Shown here one piece after another: positions 55,627 to 64,000 of a stretch of 64,000 nt of DNA. The position numbers were made by a program, and so were the translations under genes. Every line of letters starts with the position of its first letter. The stretch's first letter is position 1. Below the pieces are notes generated by a model. It had not been told where the DNA came from, ran no database searches, and saw only the letters and a program-made list of their open reading frames with translations. This DNA comes from Paracoccus beibuensis (GTDB lineage: Bacteria > Pseudomonadota > Alphaproteobacteria > Rhodobacterales > Rhodobacteraceae), in assembly GCF_026162625.1 (NCBI RefSeq), contig NZ_JAOTBD010000004.1:124001-188000 (forward strand). The letters are read 5' to 3'.

Positions 55627-56925
55627 TCACAAACCGAACTGACGCGGCAGCCACATCGTGAGCCCCGGCACGTATGTCACCAGCAGCAGGACGCCCAGAA
55701 GCAGAAGATAGAATGGACCAAGCGCACGCACGGCCACCTCTACCCGGACGCGCGCAACGCCGGCACCAACGAAAAGGCCAGTCCCGACCGGGGGAGTGAT
55801 CGTGCCGATGGCCAGGTTGAAGATCATGATGACGCCGAAATGCACGGGGTCGTAACCGACCTTCTGCGCGATGGGCAGCAGAATCGGCGTGAAGATCAGG
55901 ATCGCCGGTCCCATGTCCATGAAGCAGCCGACGACCAGCAGCACCACGTTGATGATCAGCATCACCAGGATCGGATCCTCAGAGATCGTCAGGATCAGCG
56001 AGGTCACCGCAGCCGGGATGCCGGTGAACGCCATCGCGAAGCTGAGCGCGGCCGAGGCTGCCAGCAGCAGCATGATGGTGCCGGTCATCTGCACCGTCTC
56101 CATCAGGAAGCTCGGCAGAGCGCGCAGGGGCACGGTGCGGTGGACCGCGAAGGCCAGAAGCATGGTGTAGATGACGGCAATACCCGAGGCCTCGACCGCG
56201 GTGACGATGCCCAGCATGATGCCGCCGATGATGAAGACGATCAGCATCAGGCTGGGGATGGCGCGGCCGATCACGCGCAGCGCCTCGGCCGCGCGGATGC
56301 CGGCGGCGACAGGCCAGCCGCGGCGGTGGGCGATGATGCCGGTCAGGATCATCATGCCAAGGCCCCAGAGCAGCCCGGCCATTGCCCCCGCCATGAACAG
56401 CGCCGCGATGGACGCGCCGCCCGCCACCAACGAGTAGATGATGAACGCCGTCGATGGCGGGATCAGCATGCCGGTGGGGGCGCTGGCGATGTTGACGGCG
56501 GCGGCAAAGCCGGGGTCATAGCCTTCCCGCTTCTGCATCGGGACCATGACGCCGCCGATCGAGGTCGAGGCGGCGATGGCCGAGCCCGAGATCGCCCCGA
56601 ACAGCATGTTGCCCGCGATGTTGGTCTGCGCCAGCGGCCCCGGAATGCGCCCCGCGATCAGCTTGGCGAAGTCGACCAGCCGCACGGCGATCCCGCCCGA
56701 ATTCATGATGACGCCCGACAGGATGAAGAACGGCACCGCCAGCAGCGAGAAACTGTCGAGGCTGGCCAGCATCTTCTGTGCCGAGGTGAACAGCGCCATG
56801 TCCAGCGGCACCACCAGCAGCACGGCGGCGATGGCCGCGGCGGTGATCGACAGCGCCAGCGGAATGCCGATCATCGTCAGCACCCCGAAGACACCGATCA
56901 GGATCAGGCTTGCGGGTCCGGCCAT
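55627..56925 (-). CDS. dctM: TRAP transporter large permease (DctM type)
   Basis: 432 aa, twelve-helix DctM/SiaM-type membrane protein. The family signature AISGSAIAASTSIGGVMVPM near residue 115 and PTGMLIPPSTAFIIY are clear, and GTITPPVGTGLFVGAG forms the C-terminal repeat. With the periplasmic binder and small permease it imports an organic acid driven by the sodium gradient. Its ATG is one base after the dctQ stop. The context with GH105 suggests an unsaturated galacturonide disaccharide. Confidence 0.94.
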   Translation of the reverse strand: MAGPASLILIGVFGVLTMIGIPLALSITAAAIAAVLLVVPLDMALFTSAQKMLASLDSFSLLAVPFFILSGVIMNSGGIAVRLVDFAKLIAGRIPGPLAQTNIAGNMLFGAISGSAIAASTSIGGVMVPMQKREGYDPGFAAAVNIASAPTGMLIPPSTAFIIYSLVAGGASIAALFMAGAMAGLLWGLGMMILTGIIAHRRGWPVAAGIRAAEALRVIGRAIPSLMLIVFIIGGIMLGIVTAVEASGIAVIYTMLLAFAVHRTVPLRALPSFLMETVQMTGTIMLLLAASAALSFAMAFTGIPAAVTSLILTISEDPILVMLIINVVLLVVGCFMDMGPAILIFTPILLPIAQKVGYDPVHFGVIMIFNLAIGTITPPVGTGLFVGAGVARVRVEVAVRALGPFYLLLLGVLLLVTYVPGLTMWLPRQFGL

Positions 56926-56926
56926 G

Positions 56927-57439
56927 TTATTCCCCCACCATCTCGGATTGCTCGTCGGCGGGGGCGTGATGCGTCCGGCCCTGCGCCAGGTCCGCCAGGT
57001 TCAGCAGGCTGTAGAGGATCATCAGGACGCCGCTGACCGGCAGCGACAGGTAGACCCAGCTCATCGGGATCTGCATCACGGCGCTTGTCTGCAGGGATGC
57101 GATGGCCACGCCCTTCATCCCGCCCCAGATCAGCACGAGCCCCGCGAAGGCCACGAAGCCCACCGCCACCACCGCGTCCAGCCGCAGCTTGCCCCGACGC
57201 GGCAGGCGGTCGCGCAGCATGTCGACGCTCATGTGGCTGCCCCGGCCGGTGGCATAGGCCGCCCCCAGCAGCGACATCCAGATGACGCCGTAACGCAACA
57301 CTTCCTCGGTCGAGGACGACGGCGCGTTCAGCGCGTATCGGCTGATGACCTGCCAGGCCAGCACCCCCACCAAAGTCAGAAGCAGGCTGCAGCACAGGAT
57401 GCCCAGACCCGCGTCCAGCCCGCGCCGCAGCCGCCGCAT
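56927..57439 (-). CDS. dctQ: TRAP transporter small permease (DctQ type)
   Basis: 170 aa with four hydrophobic helices; WQVISRYALNAPSSSTEEVLRY near residue 30 and GAAYATGRGSHMSVDML match the DctQ signature (RYxxxxPxxWxEExxR type). It is the small membrane subunit of the TRAP transporter. Its ATG overlaps the stop of dctP. Confidence 0.92.
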   Translation of the reverse strand: MRRLRRGLDAGLGILCCSLLLTLVGVLAWQVISRYALNAPSSSTEEVLRYGVIWMSLLGAAYATGRGSHMSVDMLRDRLPRRGKLRLDAVVAVGFVAFAGLVLIWGGMKGVAIASLQTSAVMQIPMSWVYLSLPVSGVLMILYSLLNLADLAQGRTHHAPADEQSEMVGE

Positions 57440-58410
57440 CAGTTGACCCCGGCGTCGCGGATGGCGGAAGCGACCGCCTGCTTGTCGGCGTCAAGTTCGT
57501 CGTACATCGGCGCCACCGCATCGCGGAAGGGCGCGATGTCGGGCTGGTGGAAGGTCACCCCGAATTCGTCGCGCGACTGCGCTGCTGCTTCCTCGACCGC
57601 GGCATCCCAAACTGACTTGTGGAATTCCGTCGACTCTCTCGCGGCTTCCGCCACGGCGGTTCGCTGCTCTTCGGTCAGGCGCTCCATGGCGGCGGTGCCG
57701 ATCAGCAGGATGTCCGGGATGCGGCTGTGGCCGTCGGTGCTGTAGTGCTTGGCCACCTCGGCATGGCGGGCGATGGTCAGGGCGAACTCGTTGTTTTCGG
57801 CTCCGTCCAGAACGCCTTGCTGCAGCGAGGTATAAACCTCGGCCTGGCCCATGGCGACGGGCGTGGCGCCCAGAAGCTCGGTCATGCGGATGGCGGTCGG
57901 GCTTTGCAGCACGCGGATCTTCAGGCCCTTCAGGTCATCGACCGTCTCGACCGGCGTCTTCACCGTGTAGAAATTGCGCGCCCCCGAATTGTAGTAGGTC
58001 AGCCCGGTGAAGCCCAGGTCGGCCGTCGACTGGTAGATCGGGTCCATGATCGCCGCGTCGTCCATGACCCGGTAGAAATGGTCCTGGTCGTCGAACAGGT
58101 ATGGCATCGGAAAGACGCCATAGATCGGTGCGAAACTCTCCAGAAGTCCGCCCGAGACCTTCGTCATGTCCAGCGCGCCGCCCTGCACCATCTCGACCAT
58201 CTCGCGTTCGCCGCCAAGCTGGCCGTCCGGGAAGAACTGGACGGTCACGTCGCCGCCGGTCTTTTCCTCGACCAGCCGGGCGAAAGTTTCCATCGCTTCA
58301 ACGGTGGGGGTGGCGTTCTGCGCATAGCCGAAGCGCAGCGTTTCGCCCTGGACGGCCCCTGCGGACAGGATCAGCGCCAGCGCGGTCAGCGCGGTGTTGG
58401 CATGGGTCAT
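57439..58410 (-). CDS. dctP: TRAP transporter substrate-binding protein (DctP type)
   Basis: 323 aa periplasmic binding protein with a signal peptide (ALTALALILSAGAVQG). DctP hallmarks: ARLVEEKTGGDVTVQFFPDG near residue 50, the carboxylate-binding Arg region GLKIRVLQSPTAIRMTELLG around residue 165, and LQQGVLDGAENN. Substrate probably an organic acid sugar; GH105 upstream and rhamnose genes nearby suggest rhamnogalacturonan-derived disaccharides. First TRAP gene, 31 bases after GH105. Confidence 0.93.
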   Translation of the reverse strand: MTHANTALTALALILSAGAVQGETLRFGYAQNATPTVEAMETFARLVEEKTGGDVTVQFFPDGQLGGEREMVEMVQGGALDMTKVSGGLLESFAPIYGVFPMPYLFDDQDHFYRVMDDAAIMDPIYQSTADLGFTGLTYYNSGARNFYTVKTPVETVDDLKGLKIRVLQSPTAIRMTELLGATPVAMGQAEVYTSLQQGVLDGAENNEFALTIARHAEVAKHYSTDGHSRIPDILLIGTAAMERLTEEQRTAVAEAARESTEFHKSVWDAAVEEAAAQSRDEFGVTFHQPDIAPFRDAVAPMYDELDADKQAVASAIRDAGVN

Positions 58411-58441
58411 GGACTCTCCTCCTCCAAGGCAAAGATGCGCG

Positions 58442-59560
58442 TCAGATGTATCCGCGCAGGAATTCGGCCAGCGCGAACATCGCCATCGCCTGCCCGTAGG
58501 GCATCGAGGTCAGCTTGATCTGGCGATAATAGTCGAGGTCCTGGCCCATCGCGGTGCCAAAGGACACGTTCAGCAGTTCACCCTCGGGGGTAATGTTGTC
58601 GATGACGCCGCGGATCGCCTTTTCGGCGACGGGGGCGTAGTCGGCGGACAGATAGCGTTTGCGCACGCCCTTCAGCAGGCCATAGGCGAAACCGGCGGTT
58701 GCCGAGGCCTCAAGATAGCTGTCCTTGTCGTCCAGCAGCGTGTGCCACAGCCCGCTGTCGTCCTGCAGGTCGCGCAGGGTGGCCGCTTGCCGGTTCAGCA
58801 GCGACAGCAGGTGGCGACGCAGCGGGTCGCTTTCTGGCAGGTCCAGCAGCTCCACGAATTCCGGGATCGCGATGGTGATCCAGCTGTTCCCCCGCGCCCA
58901 GAGCGCACGGGCGAAGTTGTGGTCGCCGTCAAAGGTCCAGCCGTGGAACCACAGGCCCGTCGCCGTATCCGTCAGGTACTGCGCATGCAGCAGGAACTGG
59001 TACTTCGCCTCGGCGACATAGTCCGGCCGGTCCAGCACCAGCCCGATCTTGGCCAGGGGCATCACGGACATCATCAGCGTGTCGTCCCACAGCTGCTGAT
59101 CGTTCACGCTGTTATAGACGATGTGCTGCAGCCCGCCCTGCCGCGTGCGCGGCATCTCGTGCATCACCCACTCGGCCCAGGCTTCCAGATAAGGGCGCCA
59201 CATGGGGTGGCGGTCACGTTCGTAAAGAAAGGCCAAGGTCAGGAAGGGCGCGACGGTGTTGATGTTCTTGGTGGGCGTGCCCTCGGCCAGGCGGGCGTCG
59301 AACCATTCGCGGATGATGCCCATGGCCTTGTCGCTGCCGGTCAGTTCCCAGTACTTGAGCAGGCCATAGAGACCGATGCCGTGGGTCCATTCCCAGCCGG
59401 CCCAACCCTTGGTGTCGATCACGCGCCCGTCCTCCAGGCGCAGCAGGAACTCTCCGGTCTCATCGGTGATGGCGACAAGGTTGTCGGCCAGACGCTCGAT
59501 CAGGCCCGAAACCTCGCTGCGCGAGATGAAGCGGTCCTTCTGCCGCAGAAGCGGATGCAT
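58442..59560 (-). CDS. GH105 unsaturated rhamnogalacturonyl hydrolase (YteR-like)
   Basis: 372 aa (alpha/alpha)6-barrel. Features: EWTHGIGLYGLLKYWE, LWDDTLMMSVMPLAKIG (the catalytic Asp of YteR-type enzymes), ARALWARGNSWITIAIPEF split around residue 230, and DSYLEASATAGFAYGLLKG. No signal peptide, so it likely acts in the cytoplasm. It hydrolyses unsaturated galacturonyl-rhamnose from rhamnogalacturonan. The ATG at 59560 follows GGAGGAG; the longer frame would extend through the operator. It starts the operon GH105-dctP-dctQ-dctM. Confidence 0.9.
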   Translation of the reverse strand: MHPLLRQKDRFISRSEVSGLIERLADNLVAITDETGEFLLRLEDGRVIDTKGWAGWEWTHGIGLYGLLKYWELTGSDKAMGIIREWFDARLAEGTPTKNINTVAPFLTLAFLYERDRHPMWRPYLEAWAEWVMHEMPRTRQGGLQHIVYNSVNDQQLWDDTLMMSVMPLAKIGLVLDRPDYVAEAKYQFLLHAQYLTDTATGLWFHGWTFDGDHNFARALWARGNSWITIAIPEFVELLDLPESDPLRRHLLSLLNRQAATLRDLQDDSGLWHTLLDDKDSYLEASATAGFAYGLLKGVRKRYLSADYAPVAEKAIRGVIDNITPEGELLNVSFGTAMGQDLDYYRQIKLTSMPYGQAMAMFALAEFLRGYI

Positions 59561-59582
59561 GGCGATATCTCCTCCGTTCCTG

Positions 59583-59603
59583 TTTCGGAACTCCATTCCG
59601 AAA
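59583..59603. promoter_or_regulatory. candidate IclR operator near the GH105 start
   Basis: TTTCGGAA-N5-TTCCGAAA, a perfect 8-bp inverted repeat with a 5-base centre, 23 bases upstream of the GH105 ATG. The 14-bp string CTCCATTCCGAAAA occurs here (59591-59604) and again at 59618-59631. The same architecture recurs before iclR. Sits where IclR-family repressors usually bind. Confidence 0.55.
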
Positions 59604-59704
59604 AACAAGGAACCACACTCCATTCCGAAAATCAATCGGGAATTCGGAGGAACATCGACGCGCTTTTCCCGCGCTGGAAGGAGCTTGACTTATTTCGCCT
59701 CAGT

Positions 59705-59725
59705 TTTCAGAATGTAGTTCCGAAA
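59705..59725. promoter_or_regulatory. candidate IclR operator upstream of iclR
   Basis: TTTCAGAA-N5-TTCCGAAA, a near-perfect copy of the element at 59583 with one mismatched pair and the same 5-base spacing, ending 16 bases before the iclR ATG. This suggests autoregulation as well as control of the divergent GH105-TRAP operon. Confidence 0.55.
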
Positions 59726-59741
59726 AATAAAGAACGTCTCC

Positions 59742-60524
59742 ATGACCCAGAAACCGCAGAAGACCGAAAATGCCGCTGCCGTGCTCAAGGTGTTTGCCGT
59801 GCTCGAATCGCTGGCGGGCGAACGGCGGGCGGCACTGGCCGACATCGCGCAACGGGCCATGACGTCCAAGACGACGGCGCACCGGCTGCTGCAGACCATG
59901 GTGGACCTCGGCTATGTCGAGCAGGAACCGGAAACCGAGAAGTACGGCCTCACGCTGAAGCTGTTCGGCCTGGGCGCGCGGGTCCTGCGGGGGCAGGAAG
60001 ACCTGCTGCGCGCCTGCGACCGGGAAATGGGGAAGCTGTCGCGGGCGACGGGCGAGTCGATCAACCTGGGGGTCATGGACGACTTCGACCAGCGCGTGGC
60101 CTATATCCACAAGTACGACAGCGCCTACACCCTGTCGATGCAGTCGACCTTGGGCAAGCGCAATCCGCTGCATTCGACCTCGCTTGGCAAGGCGCTGCTG
60201 GCCTTCCGCGACGAGGACGAGATCCGCGAGCGACTGTCCCGCATGGAGCTGACGCGCCTTGCCCCCCGGACCATCACCGACCGCGACCGCCTGCTGGCGG
60301 AACTGACGGACACCCGGGCCCGCGGCTTTGCCGAGGAAATCGAGGAAAGCGAGGCGGGCGTACGCTGCATGGCCGCGCCGGTGCTGGACCACACGGGCAA
60401 GTCCGTCGCGGCGATCAGCATCGCGTTCCCACTGGTGCGCTTCGACGAGACGCGGCGGCCGGAATATGTGCGATTGGTGACCGATGCAGGACGCGCCGCC
60501 TCGGCCGCGCTGGGTTACATCTGA
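59742..60524 (+). CDS. IclR-family transcriptional regulator of the GH105/TRAP genes
   Basis: 260 aa. N-terminal winged helix-turn-helix (AALADIAQRAMTSKTTAHRL, LQTMVDLGYVEQEPETEKYG) and C-terminal IclR effector domain (ESINLGVMDDFDQRVAYIHK, HSTSLGKALLAF, EIEESEAGVRCMAAPV). The architecture is that of KdgR-type regulators of pectin breakdown. The likely effector is an unsaturated uronate or KDG-type intermediate. It is divergent from GH105 with two candidate palindromes between, and its end overlaps the convergent kinase by 10 bases. Confidence 0.92.
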   Translation: MTQKPQKTENAAAVLKVFAVLESLAGERRAALADIAQRAMTSKTTAHRLLQTMVDLGYVEQEPETEKYGLTLKLFGLGARVLRGQEDLLRACDREMGKLSRATGESINLGVMDDFDQRVAYIHKYDSAYTLSMQSTLGKRNPLHSTSLGKALLAFRDEDEIRERLSRMELTRLAPRTITDRDRLLAELTDTRARGFAEEIEESEAGVRCMAAPVLDHTGKSVAAISIAFPLVRFDETRRPEYVRLVTDAGRAASAALGYI

Positions 60525-61876
60525 CATTCGACTGCTGACCGCCAGGCGCCGGCATAGTCCCGCAGCGCATGGGCATCCGCAGGCACCGGCCATCGCTGCG
60601 TCGCAGGCGGACGTGCATCCGGCAGGCACAGCAACGCCGCACCGACCGAAGTTCCGGTCGCGGACGGCGCCGTTTCCACCCCGTCCGGGTGCAGGGCGGC
60701 CAGCATGTCCAGCAGGTCGGAATTGCGGGCGAAGGGCCCTTCGACGATGACCGGCCCCTTGGCGCCGACAAGGTCGAGGCAGGTGTCCGTCATCAGCGCA
60801 AGATAGAACGACAGCGCCGCCATCCGCGCACCCTCCGCGGATGGCTGGCGGATCCATGACATCCGGCGGCCCTGGAACGGACCCGACCCCGGCTCTGCCG
60901 CGGGCAGGATCATGGACCCGCTGCGCAGCACCTGCGCCCGGTCATCCGCCGCTGGACGTGCGTCAGAACCTTCGCGGATCATCTCGAACTCGCGCCCGCC
61001 CATGAAGCGGGCCGAGGGCACCGGTTGGCCAAGCGCGTTCACGTTCACCAGCACGTCGCGCCGCGGGTCCAGCGGCGGAGTGTCGCCACCCACGGCCATC
61101 GCCACGACCCATGTGCCGGTCGAGACGACGGAAAACGCCCCCTCCCGCCCCAGCAGGTGCGGATAGAGCGATGCGTTGCTGTCATGGATGCCCACCGCGA
61201 CGGGCGTGCCCGCCGTGATGCCGGTCGCGTTGGCCGCTTCTGGCGTCAGCCCGCCCAGAACCTCGTCCGAACGGCGCGCGGGCGCGATGCGGCCAATCAG
61301 CCCCAGCGCCCCGACCAGGGCCGAGAACCGGCCCTGCCACGGGTCCCACAGGTCCGTGTGGCACCCCAGCGAGGACATGTCGCTGGCCAGCTTTCCGGTC
61401 AGCCGCCAGCCCCAGTATTGCGGAAAGGTGACAACATGCGCCACGCGGTCCGCCAGCCCGGGCTGGGCCGTCATCAGCCAGTGCAACTGCGCGCCAAGGT
61501 TCAATCCGCACGACAGCCGCGGCGATCCTGTCGCGTCGAATCCGGGGCGAAGCACATCATAGGCGGCGGCCGCCGCGTCCGGACCCGTGTGTTCGTAATC
61601 CAGCATCGGCAGGGCCGCCCCTGCCCCGTCCAGCAACACGGCGGCGGCCCCGTGCGTGGTCACCGATATCGCATCGATTCCATGCTCCGCCTGCATGGCC
61701 GCCAACTGGGTCAGAAAGAAATGCCAGTGGCCGTCCAGGTCCACATGCGGCCAGGGCGGTCCCGGCAACGGGCGGTTCGGGCGGGTGACGACGGCAATTT
61801 CTGCCAAGCTGTGGCCATCGACCAGCGCCAGCTTGGCATTGGTCTTGCCGATATCCAGTACGGCGACATGGGTCAT
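60515..61876 (-). CDS. rhaK: FGGY-family carbohydrate kinase, RhaK-like
   Basis: 453 aa. FGGY kinase: N-terminal phosphate loop [18 protein letters not shown], the sugar-binding [13 protein letters not shown], and the ADP-binding [17 protein letters not shown]. In Rhizobium leguminosarum RhaK phosphorylates L-rhamnulose or rhamnose and is needed for ABC uptake; the gene order here (PQUK) is the same. The start at 61876 overlaps the rhaU stop as ATGA; the 501-aa longer frame is a run through rhaU. Confidence 0.9.
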   Translation of the reverse strand: MTHVAVLDIGKTNAKLALVDGHSLAEIAVVTRPNRPLPGPPWPHVDLDGHWHFFLTQLAAMQAEHGIDAISVTTHGAAAVLLDGAGAALPMLDYEHTGPDAAAAAYDVLRPGFDATGSPRLSCGLNLGAQLHWLMTAQPGLADRVAHVVTFPQYWGWRLTGKLASDMSSLGCHTDLWDPWQGRFSALVGALGLIGRIAPARRSDEVLGGLTPEAANATGITAGTPVAVGIHDSNASLYPHLLGREGAFSVVSTGTWVVAMAVGGDTPPLDPRRDVLVNVNALGQPVPSARFMGGREFEMIREGSDARPAADDRAQVLRSGSMILPAAEPGSGPFQGRRMSWIRQPSAEGARMAALSFYLALMTDTCLDLVGAKGPVIVEGPFARNSDLLDMLAALHPDGVETAPSATGTSVGAALLCLPDARPPATQRWPVPADAHALRDYAGAWRSAVECQM

Positions 61877-62190
61877 GGCAGGTGAAACATCGCGACCAGG
61901 GGAACCGCGGCCGGTTCGTTGTCGGGATGCGTCTCCATCAGGTCCGCCATATGCGCCCACCAACGCTGCATCACCGGGTGCGCAGGCAAGTCGTCCATTG
62001 CGTGGTCGTCTCGGCGCCACAGCACCCCAAAGAGGGCGTTTGTGTCGGGATCAAGGTGGATGGAGTAATCCTCCACCCTGGCGTCCTTCAGCAGCGCGAC
62101 GAGTTCCGGCCAGATCTCTTCATGGCGGCGGCGGTACTCGTCGGCCATGCCGGGATTCAGCTGCATCCGGAAAGCATGTTTCTGCATCAT
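61873..62190 (-). CDS. rhaU: L-rhamnose mutarotase
   Basis: 105 aa. Characteristic RhaM/RhaU motifs: [19 protein letters not shown] (active-site His/Tyr-type residues), [33 protein letters not shown], and [14 protein letters not shown]. It interconverts alpha- and beta-L-rhamnose anomers. The ATG at 62190 overlaps the rhaQ stop, and its stop overlaps the kinase start. A start two residues later is possible. Confidence 0.94.
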   Translation of the reverse strand: MMQKHAFRMQLNPGMADEYRRRHEEIWPELVALLKDARVEDYSIHLDPDTNALFGVLWRRDDHAMDDLPAHPVMQRWWAHMADLMETHPDNEPAAVPLVAMFHLP

Positions 62191-63173
62191 CTGCTCCTGC
62201 TCATCGTCCAGAGGCGGGGAATGGCGATCACGCCGATCAGCAGCCCGCCAACGACAATGGACATCACGATGCCCGGCACGTTCAAAAGCCCCAGGCCGAA
62301 GGTCACCAGCCCCATCACCAGCGCCGCCAGCACGACGCCGGGGATGGTGCCCGAGCCGCCGAGGATGCTGACGCCGCCCAGAACGACGATGGTCACGACC
62401 TCCAATTCGAACCCCTGCGCGATCGAGGGGCGGGTCGAGCCGAGGCGCGAGGTCAGGCAGATGGCGGCGATCCCGCTCATCAACCCGGTCAGAAGGAACA
62501 GGATGAAGCGCACGCGGTCCACGCGGATGCCGGAAAAACGTGCGGCGGTTGCGTTGTTGCCGACGGCCTGCACGGTGCGGCCGAAGCTGGTGCGGTGCAG
62601 CAGGATCCCGAAGACCAAGGCCGACAATGTAAAGATCACCAGTTCGACAGTGATGACCCAGACAACATAGCCTTGCCCGAACCAGGCAAAGCCCGGCGGA
62701 TAGCCGGTGAATGCCCCGTCGCCCAGCACGATATAGCTGATGCCGCGAAAGAGGCTCATGGTGCCGATGGTGACAACGATCGACGGCAGGCCGAAGCGCG
62801 CCACCAACACGCCATTGAACGCCCCGCAGGCCAGCCCCGTCGCCAACCCGACCGCGACCAGCAGCGGTGTCCCGGCGCCGGCCGTCATCGCCATGCCCAT
62901 TGCGGTGGATGCCAAAGCGACGATCGCGCCGACCGACAGGTCGATCTCACCGGCAACGATCAGCATGGCCATGGCAAAGGCGATCATTGCCTTTTCGGTG
63001 AAGTTGAACGTCGCGTCGCTGAGGTTCCAGGGATCGAGGAAATAGGGCGAGGCCATCGAGTTCAGGATGAAGATGGCGACGGCGACGACGGCCAGCAGCG
63101 CCTCCCAGCTTTTCAGGGCGCGGGCCGCGGGGCTGGTCAGGTGGTCGGGGATATGGCGGCCTGTAGGGGTCAT
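62187..63173 (-). CDS. rhaQ: rhamnose ABC transporter permease (RhaQ-like)
   Basis: 328 aa, BPD_transp_2-type permease of monosaccharide ABC importers. The signature [15 protein letters not shown] near residue 80, [20 protein letters not shown] near residue 150, and the C-terminal [20 protein letters not shown] are typical. About eight hydrophobic helices. The ATG overlaps the stop of the upstream permease. It pairs with the permease at 63170. Confidence 0.93.
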   Translation of the reverse strand: MTPTGRHIPDHLTSPAARALKSWEALLAVVAVAIFILNSMASPYFLDPWNLSDATFNFTEKAMIAFAMAMLIVAGEIDLSVGAIVALASTAMGMAMTAGAGTPLLVAVGLATGLACGAFNGVLVARFGLPSIVVTIGTMSLFRGISYIVLGDGAFTGYPPGFAWFGQGYVVWVITVELVIFTLSALVFGILLHRTSFGRTVQAVGNNATAARFSGIRVDRVRFILFLLTGLMSGIAAICLTSRLGSTRPSIAQGFELEVVTIVVLGGVSILGGSGTIPGVVLAALVMGLVTFGLGLLNVPGIVMSIVVGGLLIGVIAIPRLWTMSRSR

Positions 63174-64000
63174 GGGGTCACCTCGGACGGTTTCAGGATG
63201 ATCCGGCCCGGTGTGCGGCGGCTGGCGTTGAAGGCGATGGCGGCCAAAATCGCCGCACCGGAAATGGCCATTTGCCAGAACGGAGAGATGCCGACGACTG
63301 GCAGGGCGTTCTTGACGATGCCCAAAAACAGCGCGCCCATGACGGCACCTGCAACCGTGCCAGCGCCACCCGCGATCGCGATTCCGCCGATCACGCAGGC
63401 CGCAACGACGTCCAGTTCAAACCCGCCGGCGATGTCGACATAGGCGACGGCATAGCGCGCCACCCACAGATAGCCCACCAGCCCCGCAAGGGCTCCGGCC
63501 AGAACAAAGGCTGCGAACTGCGTCCGCCCGACCGAGATGCCGGCATAGACCGCCGCATGCGGATTGCCTCCGACGGCCAGGAACGCGCGGCCCAGGGGCG
63601 TGCGGGTCATCATCAGGCCGATGGCCGCCACCAGCGCCAGCATGATCCAGGTCATCACCGGCAACCCAAGCAGCATCGCGCGGGGCAGCGCCTTGAAGCC
63701 TTCGCTCATCTGGTGCGCGTTGATCCAGGCGCCGCCCGTCAGAAGAAAGATCGAGCCGCGGAAGATCGTCATCGTCCCCAAGGTGACGACAATGGACGGG
63801 ATGCCCAGCTTCCAGACCAGCAGCCCGTTCACGGCCCCAAGCGCCCCGCCGATGGCGATGACCGCAACCAGAATCAGGGGCAGCGGCACCCCTGCCCCGT
63901 TCATCAGGGCCGCGATCATCCCGCAAAGCGCCAGGTTCGCCGCGATCGACAGGTCGATGCACTTGGTCATGATCACGATCATCTGGCCCATCGCCAGCAG
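63170..64000 (-). CDS. rhaP: rhamnose ABC transporter permease (RhaP-like), 5' end outside window
   Basis: 277 residues visible; the frame is open to the last base of the window, so its true start lies beyond it. CIDLSIAANLALCG, LGIPSIVVTLGTMTIFRG, AGISVGRTQFAAFVLAGAL, and GGIAIAGGAGTVAGAVMGAL are permease signatures parallel to RhaQ. The ATPase and binding protein genes are expected beyond 64000 on the minus strand. Confidence 0.92.
   Translation of the reverse strand: MLAMGQMIVIMTKCIDLSIAANLALCGMIAALMNGAGVPLPLILVAVIAIGGALGAVNGLLVWKLGIPSIVVTLGTMTIFRGSIFLLTGGAWINAHQMSEGFKALPRAMLLGLPVMTWIMLALVAAIGLMMTRTPLGRAFLAVGGNPHAAVYAGISVGRTQFAAFVLAGALAGLVGYLWVARYAVAYVDIAGGFELDVVAACVIGGIAIAGGAGTVAGAVMGALFLGIVKNALPVVGISPFWQMAISGAAILAAIAFNASRRTPGRIILKPSEVTP

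Overview
The window is chromosomal DNA from an alphaproteobacterium of the Rhodobacteraceae, most likely Paracoccus or a close relative. GC is high (roughly two thirds), genes are tightly packed, and ATGA or GTGA start/stop overlaps are frequent. Familiar alphaproteobacterial clusters appear: helicase/S4/fdxA next to carD, phoH-ybeY-corC, a propionyl-CoA carboxylase/methylmalonyl-CoA mutase locus resembling that of Rhodobacter, and a DksA lacking the zinc-finger cysteines. The genus is an inference from gene order and protein style; no 16S gene is present. I found no tRNA, rRNA, CRISPR array, intact insertion sequence or prophage.

Layout. 1-5021: the tail of a LysR regulator, a probable small RNA with a strong terminator, then the operon purL-ispDF-pgpA-pncC. 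5018-10497 (minus): ltaE, a YcgN-family gene, ribF, a MaoC dehydratase, a HAD phosphatase, Mn pyrophosphatase and carD. 10789-14977 (minus): TPR protein, SUV3-like helicase, S4 RNA-binding protein and fdxA. 15039-16269 (plus): SCP2 protein and a lysophospholipase-like hydrolase. 16276-18744 (minus): phoH-ybeY-corC. 18892-21355 (minus): alr-mlaE-mlaF.

21530-31229 is the propionyl-CoA to succinyl-CoA locus: pccB, three small lipoproteins and a hypothetical gene, pccA, then two DUF4174 paralogues and small unknown genes, and mcm. 31230-32234 holds no intact gene but has remnants of a decayed KTGTS sulfotransferase-like gene. 32235-35391: a glycosyltransferase, a HEPN-like protein, a small membrane methyltransferase and homoserine dehydrogenase. 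35479-42049: class I aldolase and phosphoglycerate kinase (both minus), tandem cyclophilins, and an atypical pyruvate phosphate dikinase paralogue. 42316-46059: cell-wall hydrolase and the folate/cell-wall run folB-folP-glmM. 46056-55059: FAD monooxygenase, dksA, a MoxR ATPase, metY, a SIMPL protein, a large Ala/Pro-rich transmembrane protein whose ends resemble secretion/pilus components, and a TraB/GumN protein.

55627-64000 is a catabolic locus that most likely handles rhamnose-containing pectin (rhamnogalacturonan) oligosaccharides. It has a TRAP transporter plus a GH105 unsaturated rhamnogalacturonyl hydrolase, a divergent IclR regulator with matching palindromic operator candidates, and rhamnose ABC permeases, mutarotase and FGGY kinase in the rhaPQUK order known from Rhizobium. 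The last permease runs off the window end.

Most interesting items: the GspL/PilP-like fusion at 51118, the GH105-TRAP-IclR-rha locus with its operator pair, the purL-upstream sRNA candidate, the HEPN-like gene at 33063, and the degenerate PPDK paralogue at 39509. None has been confirmed by a database search here.
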